Notes under the pieces: generated by a model
Told to the model about the DNA's origin: nothing
What the model saw: the letters and a program-made list of their open reading frames with translations, nothing else
Database searches by the model: none
In this document: positions 6,828 to 10,200 of the stretch, one piece after another
How the letters are laid out: every line of letters begins with the position of its first letter
Position numbering within the stretch: the first letter of the stretch is position 1
Program-made: the position numbers and the translations under genes
Source: Candidatus Desulfofervidaceae bacterium
GTDB lineage: Bacteria > Desulfobacterota > Desulfofervidia > Desulfofervidales > Desulfofervidaceae
Assembly: GCA_021160485.1 (NCBI GenBank)
Contig: JAGHCL010000088.1
Span: 1-10,200 of the forward strand
Reading direction: 5' to 3'
Length of the DNA: 10,200 bases

Positions 6828-7422
6828 GAGTGTCAGATTATACAAGAGTGCGTTGTGGCCTAAAGATTGGCCTGATTTGCCCTATCCAGAAATTGCCTTT
6901 GCCGGGCGGTCTAATGTTGGCAAGTCTTCTTTGTTGCGAACTCTATTAAAACAACGTAAACTCATTCGGGTAAGTAGCACCCCAGGATGCACCCGCACCC
7001 TCAATTTTTACCTGGTTAATGAGAAAATCTTTTTTACAGATCTACCTGGCTATGGCTTTGCTAAAGTAGCAGCCAAATTGAGAGAACAATGGGGAAAAAG
7101 CATTGAGAGATATCTTGAAAAACGCAAGCGACTTAAAGGTGTGGTGTTGTTAATGGATGCCCGACACGGACCTACAGCTAATGATCTCCAACTATGGGAA
7201 TGGCTCTGCTATTATAAACGCCCATGTATAATTGTTCTCACTAAGGCCGATAAAATTGGTCGTTCAGAACGTGCCCAAATATTGAAAGAAACACAAAAAA
7301 AACTGGCTCTACCGGATGAGACTCCAGTTATTTTTTTCTCTGCCCACACAGGCGAGGGAAAGCGAGCATTACTTAAGCACTTATTTTATCTGCTCCAATC
7401 CAATATGGCCACGTCAGCCTAG
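6817..7422 (+). CDS. engB: Ribosome biogenesis GTPase EngB (YihA/YsxC)
   Basis: This is a TrmE-Era-EngA-EngB family GTPase needed for assembly of the large ribosomal subunit, and essential in many bacteria. The 201-residue protein has all G motifs: P-loop GRSNVGKS (30-37), the switch I region STPGCTRTLNFY (54-65), DLPGYGFA (75-82), TKAD (142-145) and SAHTGEG (175-181). The GYGFAKV after the G3 motif is an EngB signature. The ATG at 6817 lies inside the aminotransferase gene, 11 bases before its end, with GGAGCGGG directly in front. It is the last gene of the packed train; an imperfect inverted repeat straddles its stop codon. Confidence 0.96.
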   Translation: MQIKSVRLYKSALWPKDWPDLPYPEIAFAGRSNVGKSSLLRTLLKQRKLIRVSSTPGCTRTLNFYLVNEKIFFTDLPGYGFAKVAAKLREQWGKSIERYLEKRKRLKGVVLLMDARHGPTANDLQLWEWLCYYKRPCIIVLTKADKIGRSERAQILKETQKKLALPDETPVIFFSAHTGEGKRALLKHLFYLLQSNMATSA

Positions 7423-7438
7423 CCGCCAATATGGATTG
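7396..7438 (+). repeat. Imperfect inverted repeat over the engB stop codon
   Basis: CAATCCAATATGGC (7396-7409) can pair with GCCAATATGGATTG (7425-7438) over 13 base pairs, with a single bulged A on each side and a 15-base loop containing the TAG stop. No T tract follows, so it is not a normal intrinsic terminator. It may stabilise the 3' end of the transcript or be a relic of transfer. Confidence 0.5.
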
Positions 7439-7454
7439 ATGCACCCTTGGATGC

Positions 7455-7486
7455 CTTAAAAAAATTATCTTCGCTTAAGTTTTTTC
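7455..7486 (+). terminator. Weak terminator-like element after engB
   Basis: CTTAA (7455-7459) can pair with TTAAG (7475-7479), and a run of six T (7480-7485) follows. The stem is short and AT-only with a long loop, so termination would be inefficient unless helped by the inverted repeat just upstream. It is the only terminator candidate between engB and leuA. Confidence 0.22.
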
Positions 7487-7571
7487 AAATTGGTATATTT
7501 TGCTATTCTTTATTCACATTAAACTGCCCAAATTAGGGAAGAGGGTATATTTAACATAGATTTTCTAACTC

Positions 7572-7600
7572 TTGACAAATAATTTCAGATTGGCTAACTT
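7572..7600 (+). promoter_or_regulatory. Promoter of leuA
   Basis: A consensus TTGACA (7572-7577) is followed after 17 bases by TAACTT (7595-7600). The predicted transcript would start near 7607, leaving a leader of about 60 bases before leuA. This is the best promoter in the window after that of ssrA. Confidence 0.7.
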
Positions 7601-7623
7601 TTGAAGTCAGGGCTTTTTTATTG

Positions 7624-7644
7624 GCCATGGGCTTTACCCATGGC
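7624..7644 (+). promoter_or_regulatory. Leader hairpin before leuA (possible attenuator or ribosome-access control)
   Basis: GCCATGGG (7624-7631) and CCCATGGC (7637-7644) form a perfect 8-bp stem with loop CTTTA. It is followed by a U-rich stretch TTTACTTTT and then the leuA ribosome site GGGGAGG (7655-7661). The stem ends only 10 bases before that site. An ATG in the right arm (7640) opens a 17-codon frame, M-A-L-L-L-G and onward, that runs through the ribosome site into leuA (stop 7691-7693). Its three Leu codons hint at leucine-dependent control, but the frame has no ribosome site of its own and the U tract is interrupted. Confidence 0.45.
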
Positions 7645-7667
7645 TTTACTTTTAGGGGAGGATATAG

Positions 7668-9188
7668 ATGGCCAGAAAGATTCTCGTTTTTGACACAACC
7701 CTTCGGGATGGGGAACAGGTGCCAGGGGCGAAGCTGAACATTGAACAAAAACTGATAGTTGCCAAGCAGTTAGAACGGTTAGGAGTAGATGTAATAGAGG
7801 CTGGTTTTCCTGCTTCTTCTCCAGGAGATGCTAAGGCGGTGAAGCTGGTTGCCCAAAAGGTAAGACAGCCTATTATTGCTGGACTGGCAAGGTCTTTACA
7901 AAAGGATATTGATATCCTGTGGAATTCTATAAAAGACGCTGAACGTCCCAGAATTCACGTTTTTCTGGCGGCTTCAGATATTCATATTGAGAAAAAATTG
8001 CGGATGGACAGAGAACGAGCTTTAGAAATGGCCGTTGAGGCCGTGAAATATGCTAAGAAATATTGCAGTGAGATAGAGTTTTCTCCTGAAGATGCCACAC
8101 GGGCTGATTTTGATTATCTGTGTCGGGTAGTAGAAGAAACCATTAAAGCTGGGGCGACAGTGGTTAATATTCCTGACACCGTAGGCTATGCTATTCCTGA
8201 AGAATTTGGTGAGTTAATTCGCCGCTTAAGAGAACGGGTGCCAGCGACAGATAATATCATTTTAAGTGTCCATTGTCATAACGACTTAGGTTTAGCAACA
8301 GCCAATTCTATTGCTGCTATTCGTAATGGGGCTAATCAGATAGAATGCACTATTAACGGTATTGGTGAAAGGGCAGGTAATGCTGCTTTAGAGGAAGTAG
8401 TAATGATTTTGAAAACTCGTTCTCACCATTTTAATGTTGAGACAGGTATTGTGACACCAGAAATTATTTCTACCAGCCGGTTGGTAAGCCGGATGATGAA
8501 CTTACCTATCCAGCCGAATAAAGCCATTGTAGGAGCCAATGCCTTTGCTCATTCTTCAGGCATTCACCAAGATGGTATCCTTAAAGATAGAAGAACCTAT
8601 GAAATTATCCGTCCTGAAGATGTAGGAGCACAGGAACACCTACTTGTATTAACAGCCCGTTCTGGTCGTAAGGCCGTAAAACAAAAATTGATAGAGTTGG
8701 GTTATGAATTGCCTAACGATATGTTTGAACAGATTTATCGGCGGTTTCTTGCGGTAGCAGATCGGAAAAAGGAAATTACAGCCGAAGATTTAAAATCTAT
8801 TGTTGAAGTAGAATTAACCAAGGTGCCAGAGGTGTTTGGGTTTGTAAAAATGGTAGTTACCACACAAGCGATGAGTGGAAATGATTTGCCTTTGGCCATT
8901 TTGACTTTGCGCAAAAATGGCGATGAGATTACCCAGGCTTCGGTAGGAAATGGTCCAGTAGATGCCGTTTTTAAGTGCATTGATCGTATTACTGGTCTAG
9001 TCATAAATTTGTTGGATTACACAGTTGAGGCTGTGACTTCTGGGACTGAGGCGTTAGGTGAGGCCAGGGTGAAAATAGAGGTAAACGGAGAGGTTGTTAG
9101 CGGTCGGGCTACCAGTCCGGATGTGATTGAAGCCAGTGCCAGGGCATATTTAAACGCCATAAATAGATATTTTACCTTACGGAAGTAA
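7668..9188 (+). CDS. leuA: 2-isopropylmalate synthase LeuA
   Basis: LeuA condenses acetyl-CoA with 2-oxoisovalerate, the first committed step of leucine synthesis. The 506-residue protein carries an HMGL-like TIM-barrel (about 4-275) with FDTTLRDGEQVPGA (8-21), metal-binding Asp9, HCHND (His202, His204) and NGIGERAGN (230-238, Asn238). Then come the linker with AFAHSSGIHQDGILKD (292-307, carrying the conserved catalytic His) and the C-terminal allosteric domain (about 365-505) ending SGRATSPDVIEASARAYLNA. The full regulatory domain argues for leucine feedback. VPGA in the first motif and the EASARAYLNA ending fit LeuA better than homocitrate or citramalate synthase, though citramalate synthase cannot be fully excluded. 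Start: GGGGAGG six bases before the ATG. It has its own promoter and leader, and no other leu gene follows. Confidence 0.94.
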   Translation: MARKILVFDTTLRDGEQVPGAKLNIEQKLIVAKQLERLGVDVIEAGFPASSPGDAKAVKLVAQKVRQPIIAGLARSLQKDIDILWNSIKDAERPRIHVFLAASDIHIEKKLRMDRERALEMAVEAVKYAKKYCSEIEFSPEDATRADFDYLCRVVEETIKAGATVVNIPDTVGYAIPEEFGELIRRLRERVPATDNIILSVHCHNDLGLATANSIAAIRNGANQIECTINGIGERAGNAALEEVVMILKTRSHHFNVETGIVTPEIISTSRLVSRMMNLPIQPNKAIVGANAFAHSSGIHQDGILKDRRTYEIIRPEDVGAQEHLLVLTARSGRKAVKQKLIELGYELPNDMFEQIYRRFLAVADRKKEITAEDLKSIVEVELTKVPEVFGFVKMVVTTQAMSGNDLPLAILTLRKNGDEITQASVGNGPVDAVFKCIDRITGLVINLLDYTVEAVTSGTEALGEARVKIEVNGEVVSGRATSPDVIEASARAYLNAINRYFTLRK

Positions 9189-9195
9189 TGGACAA

Positions 9196-9303
9196 GTGAG
9201 TAAACAGAAGAATATTGTATTTTTTCTCTCATATCTCAAGCACCCTCGGGGCACAAAAAACATACTTACTCTCTGCCTGCAGGATAGATACATTATTTCT
9301 TGA
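9196..9303 (+). pseudogene. Short broken reading frame after leuA, unknown family
   Basis: A GTG at 9196, seven bases after the leuA stop, opens a 35-residue frame that begins MSKQKNIVFFLSYLKHPRGT and stops at TGA (9301-9303). The start looks like a natural N-terminus: basic residues, a buried beta-strand (NIVFFL), then a charged turn. Downstream a different frame is open over about 9327-9461, and part of it reads NEIGISIALVATGRESDIVS, which also looks protein-like. One reading is a gene shattered by frameshifts and deletion, sitting beside cas6. I cannot name the family. Alternatively both pieces are chance frames. Confidence 0.3.
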
Positions 9304-9326
9304 CAAAGAGCATTTTAAAATATAGA
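9300..9326 (+). promoter_or_regulatory. Promoter candidate upstream of cas6
   Basis: A consensus TTGACA (9300-9305) is followed by TATAGA (9321-9326). The spacer is only 15 bases, shorter than ideal, and the element is about 130 bases from the cas6 ATG. No other promoter-like pair stands out in 9189-9453. Confidence 0.4.
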
Positions 9327-9453
9327 AGAGAAATGAAATTGGAATATCCATAGCGCTAGTAGCGACTGGTAGAGAGTCAGATATTGTAAGTTTGAATTTT
9401 ATTGTGTTGGGCATTTTTAGCTGTGAGTGTTTCTATAAAACAAAAGTAGCAAG

Positions 9454-10191
9454 ATGCATGTAGAAATAAACCTTAATGCTGAAGGTCCATTTATACTTCC
9501 CAAATCCCATAATCACATTTTGCAGGGTTTTATTTATTCTTTGCTTGAACCAACTTTAAGAAAACACCTCCACCAAAATGGCTATGTTTATGGAAAAAGG
9601 AAATTTAAATTATTTACTTTCTCAAGACTTTTAGGAAAAGTGAGAAACACAAAAGACGGCTTTGAATTTTACCCGCCTCTCAGGCTGGTTATTTCCTCAG
9701 CAAAAGATGAGATATTGCAAAGTCTGACAGAGGGACTTTTAAAAAAAGAGAATTTATTTCTTTACAAAGCTAAGATCTATTTAGAGTCAATTAACATCTT
9801 ACCAAAACCTTTATTTAGTAAAAGTATCTTGATTAAAATGCTTTCTCCAGTTACCACTTATAGCACTTTGAGAAAGCTTGATGGCAAAAAGAAGGTCTAT
9901 TATTATTCCCCTTTTGAAAGTGAATTTAATGAACTTATAAAAGAAAACCTGAGGAAAAAATACGAACTTGTATTTGGTAAGAAACTAACCACTGAATTTG
10001 ATTTTAAAATAAGCCCCAAAAAAGTTAAACCTTCCGACCAAAAGATAATCATTTACAAAGGCACGGTAATAAAGGCATGGATGGGAATTTATAAGCTTGA
10101 AGGCACCCCAGAAGTTATCGGCCTTTCTTATGATACCGGTCTAGGAGCAAAAAATAGCCAGGGATTTGGTTGTTGGGAAAAGCTGTCTTAA
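9454..10191 (+). CDS. cas6: CRISPR-associated endoribonuclease Cas6
   Basis: Cas6 cuts the repeat in precursor CRISPR RNA to make guide RNAs for type I or type III effector complexes. The 245-residue product has two RAMP/ferredoxin-like halves. The N-terminal half begins with the family opening HNHILQGFIYSLL (19-31), then HLHQNG (38-43) before the FKLFTFSRL strand (51-59); His40 is the likely general acid/base. The C-terminal half ends with the glycine-rich RNA-binding loop GLGAKNSQGFG (229-239), diagnostic for Cas6. It is very rich in Lys, Ile, Phe and Tyr compared with the genes on its left, as expected for an acquired defence cassette. The ATG at 9454 has only a poor ribosome site. No CRISPR repeats or other cas genes lie inside the window, and the type cannot be assigned from Cas6 alone. 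Confidence 0.93.
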   Translation: MHVEINLNAEGPFILPKSHNHILQGFIYSLLEPTLRKHLHQNGYVYGKRKFKLFTFSRLLGKVRNTKDGFEFYPPLRLVISSAKDEILQSLTEGLLKKENLFLYKAKIYLESINILPKPLFSKSILIKMLSPVTTYSTLRKLDGKKKVYYYSPFESEFNELIKENLRKKYELVFGKKLTTEFDFKISPKKVKPSDQKIIIYKGTVIKAWMGIYKLEGTPEVIGLSYDTGLGAKNSQGFGCWEKLS

Positions 10192-10200
10192 AAACATCTT

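Noticed and set aside
7551..7748. Minus-strand open frame over the leuA leader
   Set aside because: It overlaps the leuA promoter, hairpin and first codons and has no features of a real protein.
8735..9232. Two minus-strand open frames opposite the end of leuA
   Set aside because: They are shadows of the well-conserved LeuA regulatory domain.
9229..9414. 61-residue minus-strand open frame
   Set aside because: No ribosome site and no recognisable features, and the plus strand over the same bases looks more protein-like; probably a chance frame.
9189..9453. Possible CRISPR repeats or leader next to cas6
   Set aside because: No sequence of 24 bases or more recurs at regular spacing anywhere in 9189-10200; only scattered AT-rich words repeat.

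Overview
The window looks like the chromosome of an AT-rich, Gram-negative-type bacterium. A thermophilic or deep-branching sulfate-reducer-like lineage (Thermodesulfobacteriota / former Deltaproteobacteria) is my best guess. The signs are a long-form HisG, an outer-membrane-barrel gene remnant, a PilF/PilW-like TPR protein, a tmRNA tag ending DYEYALAA, and low-GC codon choice. This is inference, not an identification.

Layout. (1) 1-868, minus strand: a promoter candidate and plsY (phospholipid synthesis), which overlaps the start of mutL (mismatch repair); mutL runs off the left edge. (2) 811-1281: a gene-free gap holding the plsY promoter, a possible decayed coding fragment on the minus strand, and the ssrA promoter. 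(3) 1282-1641: tmRNA (ssrA), one-piece, with encoded CCA and tag (A)ANDYEYALAA. (4) 1677-7422, plus strand: one closely packed gene train. It holds a small unknown ORF, a PaaI-like thioesterase, an outer-membrane-barrel gene broken by a large internal deletion, rlmN, hisI, hisG, a TPR protein, an AspC-type aminotransferase and engB (yihA/ysxC). Most junctions from hisI to engB overlap by 1-11 bases, so translational coupling is likely. (5) 7423-7667: an inverted repeat at the engB stop, a good sigma-70-type promoter, and a leader with a perfect 8-bp hairpin in front of leuA. (6) 7668-9188: leuA (2-isopropylmalate synthase). (7) 9189-9453: a short broken reading frame just after leuA and a promoter-like element. 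(8) 9454-10191: a Cas6-family CRISPR RNA endonuclease, probably the first visible gene of a CRISPR-Cas locus continuing to the right.

How the genes work together: the left and middle parts are housekeeping (membrane lipid, DNA repair, ribosome rescue, 23S rRNA/tRNA methylation, ribosome assembly GTPase, histidine and leucine synthesis). The right edge is a switch to accessory defence DNA. The most interesting items are the internally deleted barrel gene kept under an excellent ribosome binding site, the hairpin plus Leu-codon leader of leuA, the broken frame between leuA and cas6, and the absence of a visible terminator between ssrA and the downstream gene train. I saw no CRISPR repeats, insertion sequence or clearly novel complete system inside the window.
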